Positions 27,484-36,338 of a DNA stretch of 64,000 nucleotides are shown here, in pieces; the stretch's first letter is position 1; the number at the start of each line of letters is the position of its first letter. A program made the translations under genes and the position numbers. The notes under the pieces were generated by a model that made no database searches, was not told the origin of the DNA, and worked only from the letters and a program-made list of their open reading frames with translations. Origin of the DNA: Acidovorax sp. NCPPB 3576 (lineage in GTDB: Bacteria > Pseudomonadota > Gammaproteobacteria > Burkholderiales > Burkholderiaceae_C); contig NZ_CP097267.1 in NCBI RefSeq assembly GCF_028473605.1, forward strand, positions 1,473,501 through 1,537,500, in the 5' to 3' direction.

Positions 27484-28284
27484 ATGAATCCGCCCGCCTC
27501 CCCCCACGCCGCCCGTTCGGCCGCCGCCCCTTCGCCCGCCTGCGCCGCCTGCCGCGACGGCCAGCCGCTGGATTTCGAGTTCACGATGGCCTTCCAGCCC
27601 ATCGTCGATCTGCGCGACCGCAGCGTGTATGCCTACGAGGCGCTGGTGCGCGGGCTGGACGGCAGCTCGGCCTACAGCATCCTGACCCGGGTGACCGAGC
27701 AGAACCTCTATGCCTTCGACCAGGCCTGCCGCGTGAAGGCGGTGGAACTGGCGGCGGCGCTGGGCATGCCCTGCCGGCTGAGCATCAACTTCCTGCCCAA
27801 TGCCGTGTACCAGCCCGAGGCGTGCATCCGCGTCACGCTGCAGGCGGCGCAGCGCTGCGGCTTTCCCACGGAACGCATCATTTTCGAGATCGCGGAGCGC
27901 GAAAATGCCGCGGACAAGGCGCACCTGCAGGGCATCCTGCACGCCTACCGCCGCCACGGTTTTCTGAGCGCCATCGACGACTTCGGCGCCGGCTACGCGG
28001 GCCTGAACCTGCTGGCCGAGTTCCAGCCCGATCTGCTCAAGATCGACATGGACCTGGTGCGCGGCATCGATGGTCACCCGGTGCGGCAGGCCATCGTGCG
28101 CAGCATCGTGGGCCTGTGCGATGACCTGGGCGTGCAGGCGTTGGCCGAAGGCGTCGAAACCGAAGCCGAACTGCAGGTGCTGCGCCGCCTGGGCATCCAC
28201 CTGTTCCAGGGCTACCTCTTCGCCAAGCCCGCGCTGCAAGCCCTGCCGCCGGTGAACTGGCCGCAAGAGGAAGTGGCCGGCTGA
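27484..28284 (+). CDS. EAL-domain cyclic-di-GMP phosphodiesterase
   Basis: A 266-residue stand-alone EAL protein that should hydrolyse c-di-GMP to pGpG in the cytoplasm. The catalytic set appears complete: Glu52 in YEALVRG, Asn in SINFLPN, Glu in IFEIAERE, the two Asp of IDDFGAGYAG, Lys in LLKIDMDLV, Glu in AEGVETEAEL, and QGYLFAKP at the end. No sensory or GGDEF domain is attached; the first 45 residues include two close cysteines (ACAACRDG). The ATG at 27484 is chosen over an upstream in-frame ATG at 27385. A binding-protein-like gene follows after 99 bp. Confidence 0.92.
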   Translation: MNPPASPHAARSAAAPSPACAACRDGQPLDFEFTMAFQPIVDLRDRSVYAYEALVRGLDGSSAYSILTRVTEQNLYAFDQACRVKAVELAAALGMPCRLSINFLPNAVYQPEACIRVTLQAAQRCGFPTERIIFEIAERENAADKAHLQGILHAYRRHGFLSAIDDFGAGYAGLNLLAEFQPDLLKIDMDLVRGIDGHPVRQAIVRSIVGLCDDLGVQALAEGVETEAELQVLRRLGIHLFQGYLFAKPALQALPPVNWPQEEVAG

Positions 28285-28383
28285 CCCTGCGGCAGAAATA
28301 CGCCTGGGCGTGCGTGCCGGGGTTTACACGGCGCGCCGCCTGGAAGATGCTCGGTTTTCGTCCAACCCATCGCCCACTGCCGC

Positions 28384-29130
28384 ATGCCTCTCGATCCTTC
28401 CGTCCTCCAGGCCTTCGCACCCACCGGGGTGCTGCGGGCTTCCATCAATCTGGGCAATCCCATTCTGGCCAAGGCCGGCGCGCCGGGAGCCGATCCGTCC
28501 GGCGTGTCCGTCGATCTGGCGCGGGCCCTGGCCGAGCGCCTGGGTGTGCCCATCGCCTTCGCCGTGTTCGATGCGGCCGGCCGATCGGTCGAAGCCGTCA
28601 CGCAGGAGCAGGCCGACGTCGGCTTTTTCGCCGTGGACCCGCTGCGGGGCGCCGGCATCGCGTTCACCGCGCCGTATGTGCTCATCGAAGGCTGCTACCT
28701 GGTGCGGGGCGATTCGCCGCTGCGCACCAACGAAGCGGTGGACCAGGCCGGGCACCGTGTGGTGGTGGGCAAGGGCAGTGCCTACGACCTGTACCTGAGC
28801 CGCGAGATGAAGGCCGCCACCCTGGTGCGCGCACCCACCTCGCCGGCGGTGGTGGACACCTTCCTGGCCGAAGGCGCCGACGTGGCTGCCGGCGTCAAAC
28901 AGCAATTGCAGGCCGATGCGCAGCGCCTGGGCGGCGGCTTGCGCCTGCTGCCGGGCCGCTTCATGGTCATCCAGCAGGCCATGGGGCTGCCCAAGGGCCG
29001 GGGCGCCGCGGCGGCGGGCGTGCTGCACGCCTTCGTGGAAGAGGCCAAGGCCAGCGGCTTTGTGCAACAGGCGCTGGAGCGGCACGGCATCCAGGGCGCC
29101 TCCGTGGCGCCGGCCCAGGCACCGGTGTGA
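28384..29130 (+). CDS. amino-acid-type solute-binding protein domain without signal peptide
   Basis: A 248-residue protein with the fold signature of family 3 (polar amino acid) substrate-binding proteins: GVLRASINLGNPILA, VDLARALAERLGV, VGFFAVDPLRGAGIAFTAPY and VVVGKGSAYDLYLSR. Unlike real periplasmic members it begins MPLDPSVLQAFAPTGVLR with no hydrophobic leader, and upstream sequence in frame gives none. No ABC permease or ATPase gene is adjacent. It may act inside the cell as a ligand-binding or enzymatic protein (cyclohexadienyl-dehydratase-like relatives share this fold), or be an export-defective remnant. It lies 99 bp after the EAL gene. Confidence 0.8.
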   Translation: MPLDPSVLQAFAPTGVLRASINLGNPILAKAGAPGADPSGVSVDLARALAERLGVPIAFAVFDAAGRSVEAVTQEQADVGFFAVDPLRGAGIAFTAPYVLIEGCYLVRGDSPLRTNEAVDQAGHRVVVGKGSAYDLYLSREMKAATLVRAPTSPAVVDTFLAEGADVAAGVKQQLQADAQRLGGGLRLLPGRFMVIQQAMGLPKGRGAAAAGVLHAFVEEAKASGFVQQALERHGIQGASVAPAQAPV

Positions 29131-29142
29131 GGTGGGATTCGG

Positions 29143-29202
29143 TTGCTATTGTTTTAATAGCAATATGCCCTAGTGTTGATTGCGCTGGGGCCCGTTTTGA
29201 TA
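29143..29202. repeat. dispersed stem-loop repeat, copy C
   Basis: TTGCTATT and AATAGCAA form an 8-base perfect stem around a GTTTT loop, followed by ATGCCCTAGT, ATTGCGCTGG and a T-rich end. It begins 12 bases after the stop of the binding-protein-like gene. Best-preserved stem of the family in this window. Confidence 0.8.
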
Positions 29203-29346
29203 CAAAGCCGCTTCGCAGGATCCCGCCGGGGTGCTGGCCGGTGCGGTGCGCGTGGGGCCGCGCATAAGATCGCATCGGCACCGAACGGGCCGCGGCATCC
29301 TGCGGCGGCCCGCGCTGCCATCCGACCATCCAAGAGGAGACAACCC

Positions 29347-29772
29347 ATGAAAAACACGTTCCGCCTGCTGGCCGCCGCAATCGCCCTGGCAGGGGTGGCA
29401 TTGACGGCCTCGGCCGAGGTGTACCCCAAGGAGGCGCTGCTGAAGGCCAACAAGGAGGGCGCCGGCGGCGGCAAGGGCACGCTGGCCGGCGAATACGCCT
29501 TCACGCGCGACAAGGCGCTGAAAGACCAGGCCATCAAGGAGATCAGCTGGCTCACGCTGCAGCCGGGCGACTCCATCGGCTACCACAAGCACACCGGCAA
29601 CGAGGACACCTACGTGATCGTCTCGGGCCGCGGCACCTTCAAGGACAAGGACGGCGTGGACGTGGCCGTGAAGCCGGGCGACGTGACCATCGTGCGCAAG
29701 GGCGAATCGCACGGGCTGACCAACACCGGCACCGAGCCGCTGGTGTTCCTGGACGTGATCGCCGAGCAGTAG
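29347..29772 (+). CDS. periplasmic cupin-domain protein
   Basis: A 141-residue single-domain cupin with a Sec signal peptide (MKNTFRLLAAAIALAGVALT, cleavage after ASA near residue 23). Cupin motif 1 is seen as YHKHTGNEDTYVIVSGRGTF (His, His, Glu metal ligands) and motif 2 as PGDVTIVRKGESHGLTNTG with the fourth histidine. It should bind one divalent metal; the substrate is unknown. The ATG at 29347 has AGAGGAGA upstream and begins the signal peptide. The gene is monocistronic, ended by a clear terminator, and convergent with ggt. Confidence 0.88.
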   Translation: MKNTFRLLAAAIALAGVALTASAEVYPKEALLKANKEGAGGGKGTLAGEYAFTRDKALKDQAIKEISWLTLQPGDSIGYHKHTGNEDTYVIVSGRGTFKDKDGVDVAVKPGDVTIVRKGESHGLTNTGTEPLVFLDVIAEQ

Positions 29773-29807
29773 GCGCTGGCGCAGCGGCCGGCCCCGGGCC
29801 GCAAAGC

Positions 29808-29838
29808 AAAAGAGCACCCGCCGGGTGCTCTTTTTTTT
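29808..29838. terminator. intrinsic terminator of the cupin gene, possibly bidirectional
   Basis: AGAGCACCCG pairs with CGGGTGCTCT, and on the plus strand a run of eight T follows. On the minus strand the hairpin is followed by four T, so it could also end the convergent ggt transcript. It lies between the two stop codons. Confidence 0.92.
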
Positions 29839-29852
29839 GGGCGGGCGGGCGC

Positions 29853-31682
29853 TCAGTCCCCCATCACGACGCCCTCGCGGCGCGGGTCGGCGCCGCCCAG
29901 CCACATCGGCTGCCCGTGCACCTCGGCACGGGTGATGGCCTGCAGGCCGCTGGTCATGTTCATCTCGCGCACTTCGGCGCCGCGGGCGCGCAGCGCCTCT
30001 ACCGTGGCTGGCGGGAAGCGTTTTTCCTCCAGCATGGTCGGGCCATTGAGCGAGCCGAAATTGGGCAGGTTGATGGCCTGCTGCGGCATCAGCCCCCAGT
30101 TGAAGATGCCGTAGAGCGTCTTGGCCGTGTAGTGGATGATGAGCGCGCCGCCCGGGCTGCCGCCGCTCATGACCACCTGGCCGGTCTGCTTGTCGAACAC
30201 CAGCGTGGGCGCCATCGACGAGCGCGGGCGCTTGCCGGGCTCCACCCGGTTGGCGACGGGCTGGCCCTGCGCGTCCTTGGGCGCGAAGCTGAAATCGGTC
30301 AGCTCGTTGTTCAGCAGGAAGCCCTTGACCATCTGGCGCGAGCCGAACTGGTCTTCGATGGTGGTGGTCATCGCCACCGCGTTGCCGAAGGCATCGACGA
30401 CGCTGATGTGGCTGGTGCCGTGCTCGATCTGGTCGGGCATGGGCGCGTAGCTGGTCTGGACCGCGCCGGGATTGCCGGGCTGCGCCACCTTCATGCTCTG
30501 CGGGCCGATCAGTTGGGCGCGCTGGGCGAGGTAGGCGGGGGCGAGCAGGCTGCTCCAGCTGCCGCCCGGCGGCTGCACGAAGTCGGGGTCGGCCACATAG
30601 AGGCCGCGGTCGGCGAAGGCCAGGCGCGAGGCCTCGTTGTACAGGTGGAGCCAGTCGGCGCTGGGCAGCCAGTCGCCCGCGCCCTTGGGGCCTTCCTGCA
30701 GCGCCATGGTGTTGGCGTCGGTGTTCTTCAGGATGCCCAGGATCTGCCCCACGGCGATCGCGCCCGAGCTGGGCGGCGGAAAGCCGCACAGGCGAAAGTC
30801 CTTGGAGGCCACCTGGTAGTCCGTGCACAGCGCCTCGCGCTTCTTGGGCTGGTAGCCGGCCAGGTCGGCCAGCGCCAGGCGCCCGGGGTTGGTGGGGTGG
30901 CCCTGCACCTTGGCGACGATGGCCTGCGCCACCTCGCCCTCCAGCAGCGCCTTGGAGCCGTTGCGCGCGATGCCTTTTAGCACGGCGGCCAGTTCGGGGT
31001 TCCTGAGCACATGGCCCACGGGCCAGGGCTGGCCCGCCGCGTCGAAGAAGTAGGCGCGCGCGGCCGGGTCCTGGGCCAGGTACTTTTCGTTGGCCAGCAG
31101 CGTGTTCAGGCGCGGGCTCACCTTGAAGCCGTTCTCGGCCAGCTGGATGGCCGGCTGGAACAGCGATGCCCACGGCAGCTTGCCGTGCTCCTTGTGCGCC
31201 AGCTCCAGCATGCGCACCGCGCCGGGCGTGCCCACCGAGCGGCCGCCGACGACGCCGTCGTAGAAGGAAACGGGCTTGCCATCGGCGCCGAGAAAGAGGT
31301 TTTCGTTCGCGGCGGCCGGCGCCGTCTCGCGGCCGTCATAGGCCTCGACCTGGCTGCCGGCCGAGTGCAGCAGGAAAGCGCCGCCGCCGATGCCGCTCGA
31401 TTGCGGCTCGACCAGCGACAGCACCATCTGCACCGCGATGGCGGCATCGATCGCCGAGCCGCCGGCCTTGAGCACCTGGTAGCCCGCATCGGTGGCCAGC
31501 GGGTTGGCGGCCGCCACGGCAAACTTCTGCGTCGCCCAGCCGGGCTTCTCGGTGTAGCCGGACGCGCCTTCGGGCTGGTCGGGCAGGGTGTAGTTCAGGC
31601 GGGGACTGGTGCCGCAGGCCGCGAGCAGGGCGGCGGCGGCGAGGACGGCCAGCCGGGCGGCGGGCAGGTGCTTTTGGGTCAT
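29853..31682 (-). CDS. ggt: gamma-glutamyltranspeptidase
   Basis: A 609-residue exported precursor that transfers or hydrolyses the gamma-glutamyl group of glutathione. The leader ends in a lipobox (LLAAC), so it may be a lipoprotein. The large-subunit motif LVEPQSSGIGGGAFLL and the small-subunit start TSHISVVDAFGNAVAM are present, with Thr423 as self-processing nucleophile. Later motifs are LLNNELTDFSF and MSGGSPGGALI. The ATG at 31682 has AGGGAGA upstream. The gene lies between a terminator shared with the cupin gene and a repeat; it is separated by 176 bp from phoD on the same strand. Confidence 0.94.
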   Translation of the reverse strand: MTQKHLPAARLAVLAAAALLAACGTSPRLNYTLPDQPEGASGYTEKPGWATQKFAVAAANPLATDAGYQVLKAGGSAIDAAIAVQMVLSLVEPQSSGIGGGAFLLHSAGSQVEAYDGRETAPAAANENLFLGADGKPVSFYDGVVGGRSVGTPGAVRMLELAHKEHGKLPWASLFQPAIQLAENGFKVSPRLNTLLANEKYLAQDPAARAYFFDAAGQPWPVGHVLRNPELAAVLKGIARNGSKALLEGEVAQAIVAKVQGHPTNPGRLALADLAGYQPKKREALCTDYQVASKDFRLCGFPPPSSGAIAVGQILGILKNTDANTMALQEGPKGAGDWLPSADWLHLYNEASRLAFADRGLYVADPDFVQPPGGSWSSLLAPAYLAQRAQLIGPQSMKVAQPGNPGAVQTSYAPMPDQIEHGTSHISVVDAFGNAVAMTTTIEDQFGSRQMVKGFLLNNELTDFSFAPKDAQGQPVANRVEPGKRPRSSMAPTLVFDKQTGQVVMSGGSPGGALIIHYTAKTLYGIFNWGLMPQQAINLPNFGSLNGPTMLEEKRFPPATVEALRARGAEVREMNMTSGLQAITRAEVHGQPMWLGGADPRREGVVMGD

Positions 31683-31796
31683 GGGGTCTCCCTGTGTGGT
31701 GGGCGCCATGGTAATGCGGGGTGCAGGCCTGGCCTGCGGGTGTTACACCCCGCTACCGGACCGGCGCGCGTGGATGGCCCCTGCGTTGGAAGTCTT

Positions 31797-31857
31797 TGGT
31801 CTTTTGGGCCTCCAGCGCAATAAAGACTAGGGCATTTTGCTATTAATTTAGTAGCAA
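31797..31857. repeat. dispersed stem-loop repeat, copy D (inverted)
   Basis: On the minus strand TTGCTACT and TTAATAGCAA flank a short A/T loop, followed by ATGCCCTAGT, ATTGCGCTGG and AGGCCC. Same blocks and spacing as copies B and C. The repeat starts directly after the phoD stop codon (31859-31861) and would be the 3' end of that transcript. Confidence 0.8.
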
Positions 31858-31858
31858 A

Positions 31859-33490
31859 TCAAAGATCGCGCACGGGCGCGGGGCGACCGTCTTCCACCAC
31901 GAAGCGGGCCAGGGTGGACGCGCCGCTGTCGGCCCGCAGCGGGTCGTCCACGGTGCGCAGCGTGGCCGTCCAGCGCCGGGGCGTGACCTCGGCCAGCCCC
32001 CAGCCGCGCAGGTCGCAGCGTGCCAGCAGCACGTGCGGGTTGTGCCGGGCGATGGCGTCCACCTTGTCCTGCGTGGTGCCCGAGCGCGAGCTGATCGAGG
32101 TGCCGCAGAACTCGCTGGCCAGCACGCGGGCCGTGGTGGCTGCGGGGGCCTCAGGCGATGCGGCCCCGTCGGACGGCGCCATCACGTTGCAGACATAGTT
32201 CTGGTGGATGTCGCCCCCCAGCAGCACCGTGTTGCGCGGCGCATGCCGGGCCACCGATTGCAGCAGCCGCTGGCGCGCGGCCGGGTAGCCGTCCCAGCTG
32301 TCGGTCGATTGCACGCCCGAGGGGTAGTGGCGCGGCGAGAACAGGGTCTGCTGCGCGATCACGCTCCAGCGGGTGCCGTCGCCGCTGGCGCTTCCCACAC
32401 CGCCGCCGCGCGCATCGGCGGCCAGACCGGCATCCAGCCAGCGCTCCTGCGCCGCGCCCAGGAAGCTGCGCCCGGGCACCTGCAGCTCGGCGCAGTCGCC
32501 GGGCCGCACGGCGCCCGCGCCGCTGCTGCCCTCGGCCCGGCAGGCCTGGCGGTCGCGGAACTGGCGCGCATCCAGCAGGTGGATGGTCGCCAGCCGCCCC
32601 CAGGGCAGCGCGCGGTACACCTGCAGCGCACCGAACCCGCTGGCCGCCAGGCTCGCGGCGCGCAGCGGCGTGTGTTCGTAGAAGGCCTGCCATGCCGCCG
32701 TGCGCATCGCCAGGAAGTCGGCGGCGTCGCCGCGGCCGTGGGTGCCGGCGTAGTCGTTCTGCACCTCGTGGTCGTCCCAGGTCGTGGCCCAGGGGCACAG
32801 CGCGTGGGCGGCCTGCAGCGACGGGTCGCTCTTGTGCAGCGCGTAGCGGTCGCGGTAGTCGGCCAGCGTGTGCGCCAGGCGCAGGCCGTGCACGCGCGCC
32901 AGCCCGGCCGGGTCCTTGGGGCTGGCGTATTCGTAGATGTAGTCGCCCAGGAACAGCACCAGGTCGGGCGACTGGCGGCACACGTCGGCCCAGGCGGCGT
33001 AGTGGCCGTGTTCCCAGCGCTGGCACGACGCGAAGGCGATGCGCAGGCGCGCCTCCAGTTCGCCGGCCGCCGGCGCGGTGCGCGTGCGGCCGGTGGCGCT
33101 CACGGCATCGCCGTGCATGAAACGGTAGTGATACCAGCGCCCGGGCGCCAGCCCCTGCAGTTCGACATGCACGCTGTGCGCGAACTCCGGCAAGGCGGTG
33201 GCCGTGCCGCGCTGCACGATGCGGCGAAACGCGTCGTCGTGCGCCACCTCCCACCGCACGGCGAGCGGGCGGCTCCAGGCGCCGGGTTCGGCGGGCACCA
33301 GGCGCGTCCACAGCACCATGCCATCGGGCGAGGGGTCGCCGCTGGCCACGCCCAGCGTGAACGGGTCGTGCCGCGCAGGGCCCGTGACTGCAGCGGCCCA
33401 ACGGGGCCAGGCGGCGGAGGCGGCCACGCTGGCGGCCCAGGCGGCCCGTTGCAGCAGGGCCCGGCGCGACAGCAAGGGCGTGTGCGTCAT
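31859..33490 (-). CDS. phoD: PhoD-like alkaline phosphatase/phosphodiesterase
   Basis: A 543-residue Tat-exported metallophosphatase. The signal has SRRALLQRAAW with the twin arginines and a hydrophobic run ending near AAAVTG. The PhoD N-terminal domain starts with TLGVASGDPSPDGMVLWTRL. The metal-binding core shows FASCQRW, LVLFLGDYIYEY, TWDDHEVQNDYAG and LLGGDIHQNYV. It should hydrolyse phosphomono- or diesters in the periplasm with Fe/Ca. It is followed on the minus strand by ggt (176 bp, containing the repeat), and preceded by the diguanylate cyclase gene (72 bp). No pho box was identified. Confidence 0.9.
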   Translation of the reverse strand: MTHTPLLSRRALLQRAAWAASVAASAAWPRWAAAVTGPARHDPFTLGVASGDPSPDGMVLWTRLVPAEPGAWSRPLAVRWEVAHDDAFRRIVQRGTATALPEFAHSVHVELQGLAPGRWYHYRFMHGDAVSATGRTRTAPAAGELEARLRIAFASCQRWEHGHYAAWADVCRQSPDLVLFLGDYIYEYASPKDPAGLARVHGLRLAHTLADYRDRYALHKSDPSLQAAHALCPWATTWDDHEVQNDYAGTHGRGDAADFLAMRTAAWQAFYEHTPLRAASLAASGFGALQVYRALPWGRLATIHLLDARQFRDRQACRAEGSSGAGAVRPGDCAELQVPGRSFLGAAQERWLDAGLAADARGGGVGSASGDGTRWSVIAQQTLFSPRHYPSGVQSTDSWDGYPAARQRLLQSVARHAPRNTVLLGGDIHQNYVCNVMAPSDGAASPEAPAATTARVLASEFCGTSISSRSGTTQDKVDAIARHNPHVLLARCDLRGWGLAEVTPRRWTATLRTVDDPLRADSGASTLARFVVEDGRPAPVRDL

Positions 33491-33562
33491 GGGAATGGGT
33501 TGCAGTGCGCGAGCGGAAAGCGGTCAGGCCGGGCGCGCGACAAGGGGGCGCCCGTGGGGCAG

Positions 33563-35095
33563 TCAGGCGGCCATCACCCGGTTCTTGCCCGCGCGCTTGG
33601 CCAGGTACATGCCCTGGTCAGCGCGGCGGATGGCTTCCGTGCTGCCCTCCTGCTCGGCCAGCTGCGCCACGCCGGCGCTGAAGGTGATGAGCACCTTTTC
33701 GCGGTCCTTGAGGAAGTAGCGCGTGGTCAGCTCGCGCTGCAGCCGCTTCATGGCCTCCACGCCCTGGTCCAGGTCGGTGTCGGGCAGCACCAGCACGAAT
33801 TCCTCGCCGCCGTAGCGCGCCAGCATGTCCTGCGGGCGCATCACCTCGCGCGTGACGCCGGCCAGGTGCACCAGCGCCTCGTCGCCGGCCGTGTGGCCCA
33901 GGCGGTCGTTGATGAGCTTGAAGTTGTCCACGTCCAGCAAGGCCACGCACAGCGGCGAGCCGTTGCGCGTGGCGCGGGCGATCTCGCGCTCCATCACCTC
34001 GTCCAGGCCCTTGCGGTTGAGCGAGCCGGTGAGCGGGTCGTGCCGGGCCTGGGCGCTGGCGCGGTCCAGTTCTTCCTGCAGCTTGGCGATCTCGGCATGG
34101 CCCGCATCGGAGCGTGCGCGCAGGTCCTGCAGCTCGTCGCGCGCCACCCGGCTGTCCAGGGCCATGGCGCGCGTGGCGCTCATCACCTCCTCGAGCAGCG
34201 GGGTGATCTCCTGCAGGCTGTTGGCCTGGCCGATGCGCTCGGCGCAATCCTCCATCTTGTCGTGGTAGGTGCTGCTGGAGGCGGAGATCTGCACCAGCCG
34301 CTCGATGAAGGTGGCCAGCAGCTCCTTCATCTGTTCCTGCGCCTGCACGGTGCGCTCCTTGGCCTCCGTCTGCTTGAAGATCACGTCCTTCAGGCGGCGC
34401 TGCACGTCGTCCAGCCGGCGCAGGGTGAGCGGCGGCTTGGAGGCGGCCATCAGCGCCTCCACCTGGCCCTGCAGCCAGCGGTCGTCCTGGCTCAGCACGG
34501 CGATGTTCTCGAACAGCATGTGCAGCAATTCGAGCAGGCTGGAGCGGATGGCGGCCTGGTCCTCGGTGGCGAACGACAGCCGGTAGCTGAAGTTGTTCAG
34601 CATCAGGCCGAAGGTCGAGACCGGGGGCGAGGGCTGGCGCAGGAAGTTGGTCAGCTGCGCGGCCAGTTCGTGCACGCGGGCATCGTCCTCGCCCAGCGCG
34701 GGCAGGGTGTTGTCGATCAGGCGGGCCAGCTGCTCGGTCAGGTCTTCGGGCAGGTGCGTGGCGACGGAAGGCTCGGCCGCCGAGACGGCCGGCGCGGCGG
34801 CCACGTTGGCCAGCCCCAGATTGGCATAGCCCACCAGCACGCTCTGCAACTGGGCCCAGTCGCTGTGGTCGATGGCGGATTCGAACAGGCCCAGCAGGCG
34901 CTTTTGCGCCGGGGTCTGCCCGGGCAGAACGCGCAGGATGTGCCGCAGGGGACCGTCCGGAAAGGCGGGAGCGCTGGGGTTGCCGGCGATCTCGTCGTAG
35001 AGCGCCTGGTAGTTGTCGGGCGTGGGCGCCAGACGGCGCGTGGCCAGCTGCTTGAGGGTTTCTCGCGCGATTTCTGAAGGGGGGCGGTCGGCCAT
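33563..35095 (-). CDS. GGDEF-domain diguanylate cyclase
   Basis: A 510-residue protein. The C-terminal 170 residues are a complete GGDEF domain (HDPLTGSLNRKGLDEVMER, LLDVDNFKLINDRLGHTAGD, GGEEF at residues 429-433) with an inhibitory site RPQD five residues before it, so it should make c-di-GMP under product feedback. The N-terminal 330 residues have no membrane helix. They begin ARETLKQLATRRLAPTPDNY and contain long helical/coiled stretches, a layout I associate with Burkholderiales cyclases. The ATG at 35095 is chosen over an upstream TTG at 35116. The opposing EAL enzyme lies 5 kb away. Confidence 0.93.
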   Translation of the reverse strand: MADRPPSEIARETLKQLATRRLAPTPDNYQALYDEIAGNPSAPAFPDGPLRHILRVLPGQTPAQKRLLGLFESAIDHSDWAQLQSVLVGYANLGLANVAAAPAVSAAEPSVATHLPEDLTEQLARLIDNTLPALGEDDARVHELAAQLTNFLRQPSPPVSTFGLMLNNFSYRLSFATEDQAAIRSSLLELLHMLFENIAVLSQDDRWLQGQVEALMAASKPPLTLRRLDDVQRRLKDVIFKQTEAKERTVQAQEQMKELLATFIERLVQISASSSTYHDKMEDCAERIGQANSLQEITPLLEEVMSATRAMALDSRVARDELQDLRARSDAGHAEIAKLQEELDRASAQARHDPLTGSLNRKGLDEVMEREIARATRNGSPLCVALLDVDNFKLINDRLGHTAGDEALVHLAGVTREVMRPQDMLARYGGEEFVLVLPDTDLDQGVEAMKRLQRELTTRYFLKDREKVLITFSAGVAQLAEQEGSTEAIRRADQGMYLAKRAGKNRVMAA

Positions 35096-35201
35096 CTGGC
35101 GTGCACGGAAAGGCAAAGATGCGCGAGTGTGACAGACGGCGCACCGCTTGAACAGGCGCCCGCAGGGCGTCCGGGCCCGGCGAGCGCGGGCTGCTGCGGG
35201 A

Positions 35202-36176
35202 TCAGTTCACCATGACCAGCTTGCCCATCACCCCGCGCGAGCCCATGTGGGCATAGGCCGCGGGCAGCTGTGCCATCGGCATGGTGCGGTCGATCACCGG
35301 CTTGATGGCGCCCTCGCCGTACCAGGCGGCCAGCTCCGCCATCATGGCGGCGTTGGCCTGCCGCTCGCGCTTGGAGAACTCGCCCCAGAAGACGCCCACG
35401 ATCGAGGCGCCCTTGAGCAGCGCCAGATTCAGCGGCAGCGCCGGGATGGGGCCGGAGGCGAACCCCACCACCAGGTAGCGCCCGCGCCAGGCGATCGAGC
35501 GGAATGCGGGCTCGGTGAAATCGCCCCCCACCGGGTCGTAGATCACATCCGGCCCTTTGCCATCGGTCAGCGACTTGATCGCCTCGCGCAGGTTTTCCTC
35601 GGTGTAGTTGATGACGGCGTCGGCCCCCACGGACAGGCACAGCTTGCATTTTTCTTCGGTGGACGCCGCCGCGATCACGCGGGCGCCCATCTTCTTGGCG
35701 ATCTGGATGGCCGCCGTGCCCACGCCGCCGGCCGCACCCAGCACCAGCACCGTCTCGCCGGCCTTGAGCTGCCCCCGGTCCACCAGCGCATGGTGTGAGG
35801 TGGCGTAGATCATGATGAACGCCGCCGCATCCACGTGCGAAAAGCCCTCGGGCAGCGGCATGCACAGCGCCGCGGGCGCCACCGCATGGGTGCCGAAGCC
35901 GCCGGTGCCGGTCAGGCAGGCCACGCTCTGTCCGGGGCGCAGGTGCGTGACGCCTTCGCCCACCGCCTCCACCACGCCCGCGTATTCCGACCCCGGCACG
36001 AAGGGCAGGGGGGGCTTCATCTGGTACTTGTTCTGCACGATCAGCAGATCGGGAAAGTTCAGGCTGGCGGCCTTGATCGCGATCAGCACCTCGCCCGCCT
36101 TGGGCGCGGGCGTGGGCAGTTCGGTCCAGGCCAGGGCATCGACGCCCGTCGGGTTGGTGCAAAGCCAAGCATGCAT
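35202..36176 (-). CDS. NAD(P)H:quinone oxidoreductase family (zinc-independent MDR) protein
   Basis: A 324-residue medium-chain dehydrogenase/reductase of the quinone oxidoreductase type. It has the GroES-like N-terminal domain (FPDLLIVQNKYQMKPPLPF, PGSEYAGVVEAVGEGV) and the nucleotide-binding motif VLGAAGGVGTAAIQIAKKMG, with no zinc-ligand cysteines in the usual positions. AGGAGA lies 7 bases upstream of the ATG. It is divergent from surE (162 bp between starts). Members reduce quinones or enones with NADPH; the physiological substrate is unknown. Confidence 0.9.
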   Translation of the reverse strand: MHAWLCTNPTGVDALAWTELPTPAPKAGEVLIAIKAASLNFPDLLIVQNKYQMKPPLPFVPGSEYAGVVEAVGEGVTHLRPGQSVACLTGTGGFGTHAVAPAALCMPLPEGFSHVDAAAFIMIYATSHHALVDRGQLKAGETVLVLGAAGGVGTAAIQIAKKMGARVIAAASTEEKCKLCLSVGADAVINYTEENLREAIKSLTDGKGPDVIYDPVGGDFTEPAFRSIAWRGRYLVVGFASGPIPALPLNLALLKGASIVGVFWGEFSKRERQANAAMMAELAAWYGEGAIKPVIDRTMPMAQLPAAYAHMGSRGVMGKLVMVN

Positions 36177-36306
36177 GGGAGGTCTCCTGTCGGTGTGGCC
36201 GCATGATAGGCGCGTGTGCCGGTGCCGCGAGTCCCTGGAGCGACGGCGGGCAGGGGCCGGTGCAGGCCAGGGATTTCCGCACGGCGTGTCGTTGTCGGAC
36301 GCGGCC

Positions 36307-36312
36307 TACAAT
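36307..36312 (+). promoter_or_regulatory. candidate -10 box (TACAAT) of the surE operon
   Basis: TACAAT lies 26 bases before the surE ATG, in the intergenic region divergent from the quinone oxidoreductase gene. No good -35 is visible at 16-18 bases upstream; a TTGTCG occurs only 9 bases away. The assignment rests on the hexamer and position alone. Confidence 0.35.
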
Positions 36313-36338
36313 CGCGCGCACTCTGCCTTCTGCCACCC

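Noticed and set aside
24364..28266. 1300-codon minus-strand frame opposite the RCC1, multicopper oxidase and EAL genes
   Set aside because: Antisense shadow; no recognisable domain, while the plus strand encodes three proteins with clear motifs.
32033..35077. 1014-codon plus-strand frame opposite phoD and the diguanylate cyclase
   Set aside because: Composition dominated by His/Gln/Arg/Gly as in other antisense frames here; the minus strand holds intact motifs.
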